The translations under genes were made by a program, and so were the position numbers. A stretch of DNA of 15,766 nucleotides, from positions 80,084-95,849 of the forward strand of contig MU130626.1 in assembly GCA_015039465.1 (NCBI GenBank), given 5' to 3'. The notes under the pieces are model-generated. The model saw only the letters and a program-made list of their open reading frames with translations. It made no database searches and had not been told where the DNA came from. The DNA is from Phlegmacium glaucopus (lineage: Eukaryota; Basidiomycota; Agaricomycetes; Agaricales; Cortinariaceae). Below are positions 1 through 7,696 of the stretch, piece after piece (the stretch's first letter is position 1; every line of letters begins with the position of its first letter).

Positions 1-3000
1 CGAGTCTTACTACCGGTGAAAAAGTATCTGTGAAATCATATCCAGGTCTTTGCGCGCATCCTTTAGCTACTAAACGAGCTTTGTGTTTTATTAGCTCCCC
101 CAGTTTATTGAATTTTCGATGCAATACCCATTTATTTGCTATTGGAACAGCCTCTTTTGGGCAATCAACCAATATCCAGGTATGCAATCTATCGAGTTGT
201 TCCAACTCTTCTTTAATAGCCTTTTCCCATTCAGGCCATTCTGAGGTTTTACGAGCTTCGTTAATGTCTTTAGGGTCGTCACTGCCTAAATGACATTCGG
301 TCATTATATTATAGATGACCTCAGTTATGCTCGTTATTTCTTCATTGTTTTGTTCATCAAGGAAAGGATCATCGAGATATCGATAATCAATTGGAATTTT
401 TGCTCTTAATTTCCTAGGGCGTTCGTCAACTGTTGGTATGTTGTTTTCCTCTCTCTTCCATTTTTGCGTGCTGTTTCCCATCTCCCCCTCACGCGATACA
501 TTCGGTGAGAATTCCGGTTCAAGAACAAGTTCCTCCGGAAGGGTTTCCTTGTCGGGAAGATTAAGGAAGCGAAAATTGCGAGAGACAAGTACCTTTCGTG
601 TTTCAGGGCTATAGTATAGCACTGACTTTGAGCTTTCTTCACAGCCTACATAGAAAAATTGTTTGGAGCGTGGCTGTAATTTAGGGGGCTTTTTTTGTCC
701 TTGAGAAAGGATCCAAACCGGAGAGCCGAATTCTCGAAGGTGAGAGATATTAGGTTTTTTATTTTCCCATAACTCATATGGTGTATTCGTAGACAATGAT
801 TTGTGGTAGGATCGATTACGCAAGTACATCGCATGCACAATAGCATATTCCCATAGAAAAATAGGCATATTTCGAGCATTGAGCATAGCTCGAGCGAGTT
901 CCAGGAGTGTACGATTTAGTCGTTCAGCAACTCCATTTTGTGATGGTGAATAAGGTGCAGTGAATTGTATCTCTATACCTTGTTCCTTACACCACGTTAC
1001 TAGATCGTGGTTATTAAATTCTTTTCCACGATCGACTCGCAATGCTCTAGGTTTTAATTTTCGAGCTATCAAGTGTGTTAAATAATTTTTAACTTCTTGA
1101 TTAGCTTGTTCCTTATTTTTAAGGAACTCAACCTTGCCTCGTTTCGTTGAGTCATCAACAAAACTACAATAATAGGCGTTTCCATTGATAGATGCAACAG
1201 GATAAGGTCCCCACAAATCGGTATGTGTTAATTCTCCCGGTTCGGTTTTATGTTTTAAATTTTCGCCATAGGGTTCTTGGGTTTGTTTAGATTCCGCGCA
1301 GGCACGACAATCAGGTTTTATTGTTTGTTCATCAACATTGAAACCTTCAACTAATTTTTTATCCAGCATTTGCTGTAACGTTGTATATCCTATATGGCCT
1401 AATCGAAGATGCCAGGTTTCCCAATTTTGAGCTGGCTCTTCACCAATATAAGTTTTAGGGGTTGAAAGAATCTTTTTGGTGATTGTTTTGTTAGGTTTTC
1501 GTACTCGCAGATTCATTTTATAAAGATTATTTGTAATCTTTTTCCCTTTGGCGACATGCTTTCCATCTTTTGTGATAAGTACAATTTGTCCCCCTCCTCC
1601 CTTATAGGATCCGCCGGCATTATCCCAACGGCCCAGGGAGCGTAAATTATGTTTATTGGTTGGGATGTATAAAACATCCTCAAGCTTTAAAATAAAATGA
1701 TGTCCGTTCACATCTGTCTCAACTTCTACAGTGCCTTGACCTTCGGCACAAGTTGTTATGTTACCAACACCACTTACAGATGTTGAACCAAGGGGTTGTA
1801 AGTTGATAAAATATTCTTTCATATTCACAATATGCGAAGTTGTCGCAGTATCTCCCACCCAATCATAATAGGAAAGGCGTTCATCTATTTCATTAGATGA
1901 ATTATACGTATCAAAATTGTAATCATCAGTATTGTTGTTGTTGATTTGATTAGTATCTACTTCATTAGTAACGAAGGTTATTTCTTCATTACTATAAGAT
2001 ACACTTTCACCTGAATTCCCCTTGTTAGAAGAATTGTCGATACAGGCTTCATGCGTGATTTCTTTCTTTGGTTTTTTTGCGTTATCGCGTCGAGGATTAC
2101 CACCTTCCTTTCTTTTTCCTTTCCCTTTCCTTCGACAATCTCTCTCGATGTGACCAAACCAATTACAGGCACGACATCGGATTTGACCAAGCCATTTGCA
2201 GTCATCCGTTTTATGACCCGGGTTGCCACAATTATGGCAACGTATGTTATTATCAGTATGGCTTTTAAGTCTATCCGCAAGAGGACGAAAAGTCGAAGTT
2301 GATTGGTAAGTATGATGGGTAGTCCCATTTGATTCGTTATTGTGCCGGGATTTTCGACGAATATATTCTTCTTTCAAGATTCCAATAAATTCTTGAGTTC
2401 TTATTTTTTCTTTGGTACTATCAATGGCCCCTCTTCGGCCACCAATATACGGATCCGTAAAAGGATCCCAAGATTCCGGAAGGGAAGTTGCCACTATAGT
2501 TTTAAACTGAGTATCTGTGACAGAGAAACTCTCATTGTTGAGAATATTCAATCTCTCCCAGATCTCTTTTAGTTTGTTAAGGTGCTCTGTAATATTGTCA
2601 CCTTCTTGGGCATGTTTTTGATAAAGAGTACGCATTAATGACATAGCGTACTGGTGCCCTTGAGCTTCATGTACGGCTTCTAGACTAAGCCACATGGCTC
2701 TAGCTGTTTTAAGACGAGTAACGTTAATCATTTGATTAGCGGTTATGTTATTAGATATGAGACATTGGGCATAGCTGTCATTGAACTGCCAATTTTCATA
2801 ATCATCCAGATATTTTGATTTATCAGGACAATGGATAGTGCCTTCAACATAAGGAAGGACACCACAGACTTTGAAGACACGGTAAATCCTTTCTCGCCAC
2901 ACAGACCAATTGTTCTCGTCAAGCGAATCAATAAGTCTCGTTATGGAAGCGGCTTCACGAGCTTCAACCCTTTTTATGGTGCGTTGTCCATTATTGGCAA

Positions 3001-3088
3001 CCGCAGAAGCATCATGATCGCTAAAGTGTTGTTCTATTTCAGTTTCGTCGGCAGCAGAGTGCCCAGTGTTCGTGTGATTACCACTCAT
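1..3088 (-). CDS. Ty1/copia retrotransposon Gag-Pol polyprotein (partial, runs off left edge)
   Basis: This is the retrotransposition polyprotein: Gag capsid, then protease, integrase and reverse transcriptase. The frame from ATG at 3088-3086 is open for 1029 codons to the window edge; I checked every line and found no stop. An in-frame stop lies upstream at 3109-3107. Residues about 30-230 are copia-type Gag. Two zinc knuckles of form CX2CX4HX4C lie at residues 284-297 and 305-318. A protease-like DTATTSH motif starts at D413, where DSGAS or DTGAT is usual. The integrase has the HX4H...CX2C finger (H560, C594, C597) and a D624, D686, E722 triad with 35 residues between the last two (WGP, VDRGKEF and NGVAER contexts). 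The KWV...KARLVAKG and FSPVVRL motifs that open copia reverse transcriptase occupy the last ~50 residues. The order protease-integrase-RT is diagnostic of copia rather than gypsy. RT, RNase H and the 3' LTR lie outside the window. Confidence 0.94.
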   Translation of the reverse strand, partial: MSGNHTNTGHSAADETEIEQHFSDHDASAVANNGQRTIKRVEAREAASITRLIDSLDENNWSVWRERIYRVFKVCGVLPYVEGTIHCPDKSKYLDDYENWQFNDSYAQCLISNNITANQMINVTRLKTARAMWLSLEAVHEAQGHQYAMSLMRTLYQKHAQEGDNITEHLNKLKEIWERLNILNNESFSVTDTQFKTIVATSLPESWDPFTDPYIGGRRGAIDSTKEKIRTQEFIGILKEEYIRRKSRHNNESNGTTHHTYQSTSTFRPLADRLKSHTDNNIRCHNCGNPGHKTDDCKWLGQIRCRACNWFGHIERDCRRKGKGKRKEGGNPRRDNAKKPKKEITHEACIDNSSNKGNSGESVSYSNEEITFVTNEVDTNQINNNNTDDYNFDTYNSSNEIDERLSYYDWVGDTATTSHIVNMKEYFINLQPLGSTSVSGVGNITTCAEGQGTVEVETDVNGHHFILKLEDVLYIPTNKHNLRSLGRWDNAGGSYKGGGGQIVLITKDGKHVAKGKKITNNLYKMNLRVRKPNKTITKKILSTPKTYIGEEPAQNWETWHLRLGHIGYTTLQQMLDKKLVEGFNVDEQTIKPDCRACAESKQTQEPYGENLKHKTEPGELTHTDLWGPYPVASINGNAYYCSFVDDSTKRGKVEFLKNKEQANQEVKNYLTHLIARKLKPRALRVDRGKEFNNHDLVTWCKEQGIEIQFTAPYSPSQNGVAERLNRTLLELARAMLNARNMPIFLWEYAIVHAMYLRNRSYHKSLSTNTPYELWENKKPNISHLREFGSPVWILSQGQKKPPKLQPRSKQFFYVGCEESSKSVLYYSPETRKVLVSRNFRFLNLPDKETLPEELVLEPEFSPNVSREGEMGNSTQKWKREENNIPTVDERPRKLRAKIPIDYRYLDDPFLDEQNNEEITSITEVIYNIMTECHLGSDDPKDINEARKTSEWPEWEKAIKEELEQLDRLHTWILVDCPKEAVPIANKWVLHRKFNKLGELIKHKARLVAKGCAQRPGYDFTDTFSPVVRL

Positions 3089-3202
3089 GTTCGTTGACAG
3101 AATGTTTCACACAGGAATATCAAGCGGTTTGACGAGATGAGCTCAGGGACAACCTAAGTTCGAGTTATACAATTTTATATGTCCAATAATTGATATAGGC
3201 CG

Positions 3203-3214
3203 GGGCCCATAACC
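3203..3214 (-). other. Primer-binding site of the copia element
   Basis: Read on the minus strand this is GGTTATGGGCCC, directly after the LTR terminus. It complements the anticodon-loop part of initiator tRNA-Met (GGGCCCATAACC), the half-tRNA priming site known from Drosophila copia and relatives. This position fixes the inner LTR boundary at 3215 and agrees with the minus-strand polyprotein beginning 115 bp further on. Confidence 0.82.
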
Positions 3215-3510
3215 TGTTATCAACTAGTGGATGCGAGGGCGCAGACTGGACACGAAGGTACAATTCTGAGTTGTTATTATTTACATGATTAGCAATATAT
3301 TTTATTTACTCGTTAAATGTTCCCGCCATCCACATTAGGCGTGTGACAATCACACGCTACGTATTCCGCAGATATATCATTGCGAATTCTCCATTCTAAC
3401 AGTACATAGTCGCCAACTAATTTCGATTTTACAGAGGTTGCATTGATCTCTGATCTTGACAATAGATGCATGAGTAAAGTTAGCATAGCCCTTGGCAATG
3501 AACGATAACA
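3215..3510 (-). repeat. 5' LTR of the copia element
   Basis: The segment starts TGTTATC and ends GATAACA, a perfect 7-bp terminal inverted repeat with the canonical TG...CA ends, and lies directly against the primer-binding site. At 296 bp it is normal for copia LTRs. An A/T-rich TATA-like stretch (about 3291-3303, minus strand) could be its promoter. The inner edge is firm. The outer edge is less so, because 3499-3518 is identical to 5613-5632 in the flank of F-box copy 2, so the element may instead end near 3497. Confidence 0.8.
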
Positions 3511-3530
3511 ATAATAAATATTAGATCATC

Positions 3531-4035
3531 CAAGGGGGCACCGGGAATCAAACCCGGGACCCGGGGTTGGGGGGGGGGGGGGGCTGCCGGAGGCTTAGAA
3601 TTTTTTTTTTTTTGGGGGTCAAACTTTGAAAAATTGCGTATAAGTACTTGCTAATGGTGTAGTACACGATAATACAGTCCCTGGACAGATCTATGGATTA
3701 GTTGTTGCCCATTTAGGTCAGCTGGGCCAAGTTTTTTGACTACTGATGGTCCAGTGAAAGGCAAGTTAAGACTTCAAAATAACTTAGACCATGTACTGCT
3801 CACATATTTACTGTTTACTACATCCTCAAAGATGGTTAATTCTAGTTATCTAAAGTGTTGCGGCTTGGGCGGCTCAAGTTCTAGGTCAGAAGTAAGCGGA
3901 GCCCGAAAATGTGGGAAAAACATACCATATTTGGATGAAAACATACCCGATATGGGTTGGGGAAGGGGGGGGTTGGCAAGGCCTTAGAGAAAAAAATCCA
4001 CCCCGTGTAGTTTTTCGAATCTTGGTGCCCCCTTG
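3531..4035. mobile_element. hAT-like non-autonomous DNA transposon (MITE-like)
   Basis: The ends are CAAGGGGGCACC (3531-3542) and its exact reverse complement (4024-4035). They are flanked by a perfect 8-bp direct repeat, AGATCATC, at 3523-3530 and 4036-4043. An 8-bp target duplication with ends starting CA(A/G)GG is characteristic of the hAT superfamily. The 505-bp body has no convincing coding capacity; an 83-codon ORF at 3736-3987 shows no domain I recognise. The body carries a 15-base G run (3569-3583), a 13-base T run (3601-3613) and a G-rich segment near 3958-3971. It must rely on a transposase made elsewhere. Intact ends and an unmutated target duplication suggest recent insertion. Confidence 0.87.
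3541..3560 (-). other. tRNA T-arm / B-box-like segment inside the hAT-like element
   Basis: On the minus strand a 5-bp stem CCGGG/CCCGG encloses the 7-base loop TTTGATT. The stretch GGTTTGATTCC (3554-3544) matches the RNA polymerase III B-box consensus GGTTCGANTCC at all but one position. The following TGCCCCC is the transposon's own inverted end, so it mimics a tRNA acceptor strand. I find no A-box, D-arm or anticodon arm, so this is a tRNA-like fragment or coincidence, not a tRNA gene. Confidence 0.35.
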
Positions 4036-4043
4036 AGATCATC

Positions 4044-4140
4044 AAATGTACAGCCCTGCTATGTATACCGTTGAAAGTCTCGTGCGGTAGACACGTAGGT
4101 ATGTATGGGTTTTGAGGATATTCACTAAATCCAACATACC
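4044..4140 (+). other. Residual 5' flank of F-box unit 1
   Basis: No gene is present. The part at about 4099-4131, with GGTATG, TGGGTTT and GAGGATATT.ACTAAAT, matches the region just upstream of F-box copy 2 (5676-5708) and more weakly copy 3 (8828-8852). This identifies it as the surviving upstream flank of copy 1, now cut off from its coding remnant by a solo LTR and a deletion. Confidence 0.65.
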
Positions 4141-4432
4141 TGTTCGAGTCCTAGAACGAGAATGAACTCAGCGTAACGTTCAATGAAATGAACAGCTGAT
4201 TTATTATGTTTACCTAGAACGAGAATGAACTAGGTAGAGACGTAGAATAAGTAAGGTAGTCTGAATGAATTGAGAACAACATACCTCAGCGTAACGTTCA
4301 ATGAAATGAACAGCTGAGGAAAGAGAAAGACAAGTGACGTGACTTTTATACGAGAATAAACGAGCTACACGAACAAATAGAAATGGGGCGCGTCGAGATC
4401 ATGTGCTAAGGAAATACAAAATAACTCCAACA
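4141..4432 (-). repeat. Solo LTR, copia type, with 5-bp target duplication
   Basis: The 292-bp segment begins TGTTCGAG and ends CTCCAACA (7 of 8 end bases are inverted-complementary) and is bounded by the direct repeat ATACC at 4136-4140 and 4433-4437. Read on the minus strand it starts TGTTGGAGTTATT, typical of copia LTRs, and has a clear TATAAAAG box (4350-4343), so its transcription would point left, away from the F-box copy. No internal retrotransposon sequence adjoins it, which fits LTR-LTR recombination. It differs in sequence from the LTR at 3215-3510 and so belongs to another family. Confidence 0.87.
4167..4317. repeat. Direct repeats within the solo LTR
   Basis: A 33-bp sequence beginning CTCAGCGTAACG and ending ACAGCTGA occurs identically at 4167-4199 and 4285-4317. 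A separate 19-bp repeat starting CCTAGAACGAG lies at 4150-4168 and 4213-4231. Both lie downstream of the LTR TATA box on the minus strand, so they fall in its predicted R/U5 part. Confidence 0.85.
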
Positions 4433-4442
4433 ATACCTAGGA

Positions 4443-5323
4443 ACGTCGAGGATCCATCTGGCCGTAATTCTTTTCCGAAACTCTGACTGTCCTCCATCTC
4501 ACCACATGCAAGAACGTTCCATTAACTCTTTTCCTCATCTGCCCCAAACTGAGAGAAATACTTCTGGACCGGGTGGAAGCGACTGAGGACTACGATGAAT
4601 ATCCCGACAACCAGTGTTCGGGCCGAGAGTTGCCAGCACTTGAATATCTGGACTACCTCGATTCAGTGAGCCTCGTCAAGCAGATGATCACTCCACCATC
4701 CAGGTTCCATACATCAGTGGTCGTTTGGTCAAAACTGCATATTCTGAAGCTATGTCCGCACGACAAGCAAGAACTAGCCTGTTTACAACCTATCCTCGAT
4801 CTCGCATGCAACACACTAGAGGAATTGTGCCTCACTAATCCACAAGTCTGGGGGAAAGGAGGTGTGGTTCTTTTTTATTGACATGAATCGAATTTGAAGG
4901 GTTTCTCAACAAGAGAAACAACTCCCTCTTAGTGGCCTTGTGAACCTCAGGGATCTTTCATGCCTGCACGTCTTTGCGCTCAAGGTCATCATCCAGTGTG
5001 ATATGCCAGAGTCCGCAGTCGTCCGCGATATCAACCTCGTCCTCAGTACGATCCCGACATCCAATCAAGTCACAAACCTCTCATTTGATTTTAGCATCCG
5101 CGGTGAGCATCCTTTTGGCGGATGTCTCGAGGAAGATTGGGTTGGATTATGCGACGAAGTCGTACGGATTTCTGCAGGGGAACCTCTCGACTTGAGTTTA
5201 GAGACGTCGATGCGTCCGCCCAGGTTTCAGTATCCACCTCCCGGACAAGACGAACTGTACGAGCGCATCACGGAGAGGATATCATCGCTTTCGGACCACC
5301 CGAATATTTGTACCCGTTTTTAG
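4443..5323 (+). pseudogene. F-box-like/LRR-like gene copy 1, 5'-truncated
   Basis: From about 4468 the translation matches copies 2 and 3 from their SETLTVLHLT region to the C-terminus. The F-box-like N-terminus and roughly 150 codons are missing. Upstream homology stops near 4131 and resumes at about 4443, with a solo LTR inserted at the junction. An in-frame TAA at 4465-4467 precedes the remnant and no suitable ATG remains. The apparent TGA at 4879-4881 and the frame change after it are not real lesions if the 52-bp intron 4862-4913 (GTGTGG...CAACAAG) is spliced as in copy 3. The second exon then reads cleanly to TAG at 5321-5323, where copies 2 and 3 have TGG, shortening the protein by about eight residues relative to copy 3. 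The 5' loss makes it a pseudogene. Confidence 0.85.
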
Positions 5324-5747
5324 CATCCTCGTTCAAAGACATAATTTCATTTCTTGTAACTCTTGAGTATGGCAAGGAAACGGTTCCATTGTTTGTATGA
5401 TTCTCTGCCAGTGGGAATACATGTAACACCTCCAGGCACGTTTACGTGGAGGACTGCCTCCCATTTTTTCTTTGTATTGCAGCACCACTAGTTTTGGGAC
5501 TTCACTTCAACTTTCCCCCTTCAATTTTGCGCATCTCATCGATAGTACACATCTTCGTTCACCTACACCCTAGAAAGTTAAGCTAAGTTTATGCTGTCAC
5601 TAGGTGATCGTTTGAACGATAACAATAATAAACACTAACAGCATACAGTTGAATAACTTTCTTACGGTACTCTCAGGTATGGGTTTCGAGGATATTTACT
5701 AAATTCAGTACATCGACTTGCCATTGATTATCTTTCTCTTCGCTGTC
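5324..5747 (+). other. Duplicated intergenic flank between F-box copies 1 and 2
   Basis: No gene. The first half (CTTGTAAC..., GGCAAGGAAACGGTTCCATT, TGGGAATACATGTAACACC, ...ACCCTAGAAAGTT) parallels the 3' flank of copy 2 at 7077-7230. The second half (GTGATCGTTTGA, GAGGATATTTACTAAAT, and the sequence up to the ATG) parallels the 5' flank of copy 3. It therefore holds the putative 3' UTR of copy 1 and the promoter of copy 2. A hairpin CCTCC...GGAGG with ACGT/ACGT arms lies at 5429-5452. I see no convincing TATA box. Confidence 0.6.
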
Positions 5748-7094
5748 ATGTTAAACCCGCCTCTTTCTCTCCTATCAGACGATCTGTTCGCTTACATCGT
5801 CGACCACCTAGTGGCAGAGTTCTCATTTTCGGATAACGATCTCCATAATTTATCCCTTGCTGATAGGGCATTCACTCGGTTCTGTCAAGCGTACATCTTC
5901 AAGGACCTCTATTTGGGCTACAGGTCGGGAACCAAGGACAGCATATCCAAGAAGTTGGGAAAAATGAAAAAGATCTTGAACGACAAGCCGTCATTCGCCA
6001 ACAGAGTGCGCACGGTCCGGCTCACCATCTCACACAAACGAAATGGATGGCTTTTCAATAATCTTAACTTTATCAGCATCGTCCAACTTCTCACCAAATC
6101 GCCCATGCCGCCACATAAACTTCACCTCTCCGGATTAAGGCATCCATTTATATTCGAGGACCCCGCACTTGTCGTGGGACGGCTCATGCAATCATTCTTT
6201 TCCCAAACTCTGACTGTCCTCCACCTCACCGATTGCAAGAACGTTCCATTAACTCTTTTCCTCATCTGCCCCAAATTGAGAGAAATACTTCTGGACCGGG
6301 TGGAAGCGACTAAGAACTACGATGAATACCCCGACAACCAGTGTTCGGGCCGAGAGTTGCCAGCACTTGAAAATCTGAACTACCTCAATTCGGAGAGCCT
6401 CGTCAAACAGATGATCATCCCACCGTCTAGGTTCCATACAGCAGTAGTCGTTTGGTCAAAACTGCGCGTTCTGGAGCTATGTCCGCACAAGAGGAAAGAA
6501 ATGGCCTGTTTACAACCTATCCTCGATGTCGCTTGCAACACATTGGAGGAATTGTATCTCACTGAGATAGGGGCGTCGGCCGGTAGGTGTGGTTCTTTTT
6601 ATCGACATGAAGCGAATTTGAAGGTTTCTCAACAAGACAAACAACTTTCTCTCTGTGGCCTTGTGAACCTCAGAAATCTCTCATGCCTGCACGTCTTTGC
6701 GCTCCACGCTATCATCACATGTGATATGCAAGATTCCGCAGTTGTCCGCGATATCAACCTCGTCCTCAGTACGATACCGACATCCAATAAAATCACAAAC
6801 CTCTCATTTGATTTTATCATCCGGGGTAAGCACCCTTTTGGCGGATGTCTCGAGGAAGATTGGGTTGGATTATGCGACGAAGTCGTACGGATTTCTGCAG
6901 GGAAGCCTCTCAACTTGAAGCTAAAAACGTCAGTGCGTTCGCCCATATTTTATTACCCATTCCGCAGACAAGACGAACTGTACGAGCGCATCAAGGAGAG
7001 GATAGCATCGCTTTCGGAACACTCAAATATTTGTACCCGCTTTTGGCATCCTGCTCGTACAGCGACATATAATCTCATTTCTTGTAACATTTGA
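5748..7094 (+). CDS. F-box-like / leucine-rich-repeat-like protein, copy 2
   Basis: The frame from ATG 5748 encodes 448 residues unspliced, or 430 if the 54-bp intron 6583-6636 is removed; both keep frame. Residues about 6-50 (LSLLSDDLFAYIVDHL..., then HNLSLADRAFTRFCQAYIF) fit the degenerate F-box pattern common in Agaricomycete proteins: Leu-rich helix, DL.NLSL, and a conserved R.F...C..YIFKDL. The rest has spaced Leu/Ile strands (LHLSGLR, LTVLHLTDC, LREILLDRV, LRVLELCP, LEELYLTE) resembling irregular leucine-rich repeats. Known F-box proteins connect substrates to SCF ubiquitin ligases; that role here is inferred. No signal peptide or membrane segment is seen. In-frame TTG codons upstream at 5718 and 5724 are less likely starts than this ATG. 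A 2-base difference near the end extends the C-terminus by eight residues relative to copy 3. This is the only copy whose whole frame is uninterrupted without splicing. Confidence 0.85.
   Translation: MLNPPLSLLSDDLFAYIVDHLVAEFSFSDNDLHNLSLADRAFTRFCQAYIFKDLYLGYRSGTKDSISKKLGKMKKILNDKPSFANRVRTVRLTISHKRNGWLFNNLNFISIVQLLTKSPMPPHKLHLSGLRHPFIFEDPALVVGRLMQSFFSQTLTVLHLTDCKNVPLTLFLICPKLREILLDRVEATKNYDEYPDNQCSGRELPALENLNYLNSESLVKQMIIPPSRFHTAVVVWSKLRVLELCPHKRKEMACLQPILDVACNTLEELYLTEIGASAGRCGSFYRHEANLKVSQQDKQLSLCGLVNLRNLSCLHVFALHAIITCDMQDSAVVRDINLVLSTIPTSNKITNLSFDFIIRGKHPFGGCLEEDWVGLCDEVVRISAGKPLNLKLKTSVRSPIFYYPFRRQDELYERIKERIASLSEHSNICTRFWHPARTATYNLISCNI
6583..6636 (+). other. Probable 54-bp intron in F-box copy 2
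   Basis: It begins GTAGGT and ends CAACAAG, in phase 1, at the position where copies 1 and 3 need an intron to keep their reading frame. Because 54 is divisible by three, splicing is not required by frame here. Support comes from homology with copies 1 and 3 and from the typical length. Confidence 0.55.
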
Positions 7095-7696
7095 ACATGG
7101 CAAGGAAACGGTTCCATTATTTGTATGATGATTTCTCCGTGGGAATACATGTAACACCTTCAGGCATTGCAGCACGACTAGTTTGGGAACTTCACTTCAA
7201 GCTTCACCCTTCGTTCATATCTACACCCTAGAAAGTTCAGTTTTCCTTATTTCTTCACTTGCCTTGATGGCAGCAACGTGAGCAGAGAACCTGATTAGTA
7301 TCACCGCCGTCTTTGCTCGTTTCTTCACAACAATAGATTTACGCCGCGGACTTGCCTTGACCGAACCAGTTAGTTTTGATCTAGTGTTTATAGACCCTTA
7401 AAGATCAAGCTAAATATTCACCAATGGCACAGATTTTTGTAAATATTTTTACCGATAGAAAGCCTTGCTTCTCCGCTATAAGGCTATGTTTTTAAAAACA
7501 ATTCAGTAGTTGGTGTTGAGGGAGAGAAATCAGGGAAAGGAAAGGGGAACCACTGTTTATACTACTAGTAGTTGTCACACTCGGGTCGTACACAATCTCA
7601 CAACAATCAACGAGAATTTCAGTTCCCTCCCCACATTGGGAAGCTCGTTCTGGTATTCACATATTCAAATGTCTTGAGCTTCGTCGTTGTCATCGT
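7095..7696. other. Intergenic: F-box unit 2 3' flank, then no recognisable feature
   Basis: 7095 to about 7230 matches the 3' flank of copy 1 and ends at the shared CACCCTAGAAAGTT. Beyond that (7231-7696) I see no gene, repeat or RNA signal. The esterase relic may extend a little way into the right end of this stretch, but the similarity is too weak to place. Confidence 0.5.

Noticed and set aside
3531..3560. A tRNA gene on the minus strand
   Set aside because: Only a T-arm-like hairpin is present; there is no anticodon arm, D-arm or A-box, and the acceptor-like strand is the transposon inverted end.
3736..3987. 83-codon ORF inside the hAT-like element as a gene
   Set aside because: No domain, low-complexity end, no splice context; a non-autonomous element is not expected to code.
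4150..4317. CRISPR-like or satellite array suggested by repeated 33-bp and 19-bp units
   Set aside because: Only two copies of each, within a defined LTR with target duplications, in a eukaryotic context.
5718..5747. Upstream in-frame TTG codons as starts of F-box copy 2 (and TTG 8870 for copy 3)
   Set aside because: The context is eukaryotic and both copies share an aligned ATG (5748 and 8894) just before the conserved protein sequence.
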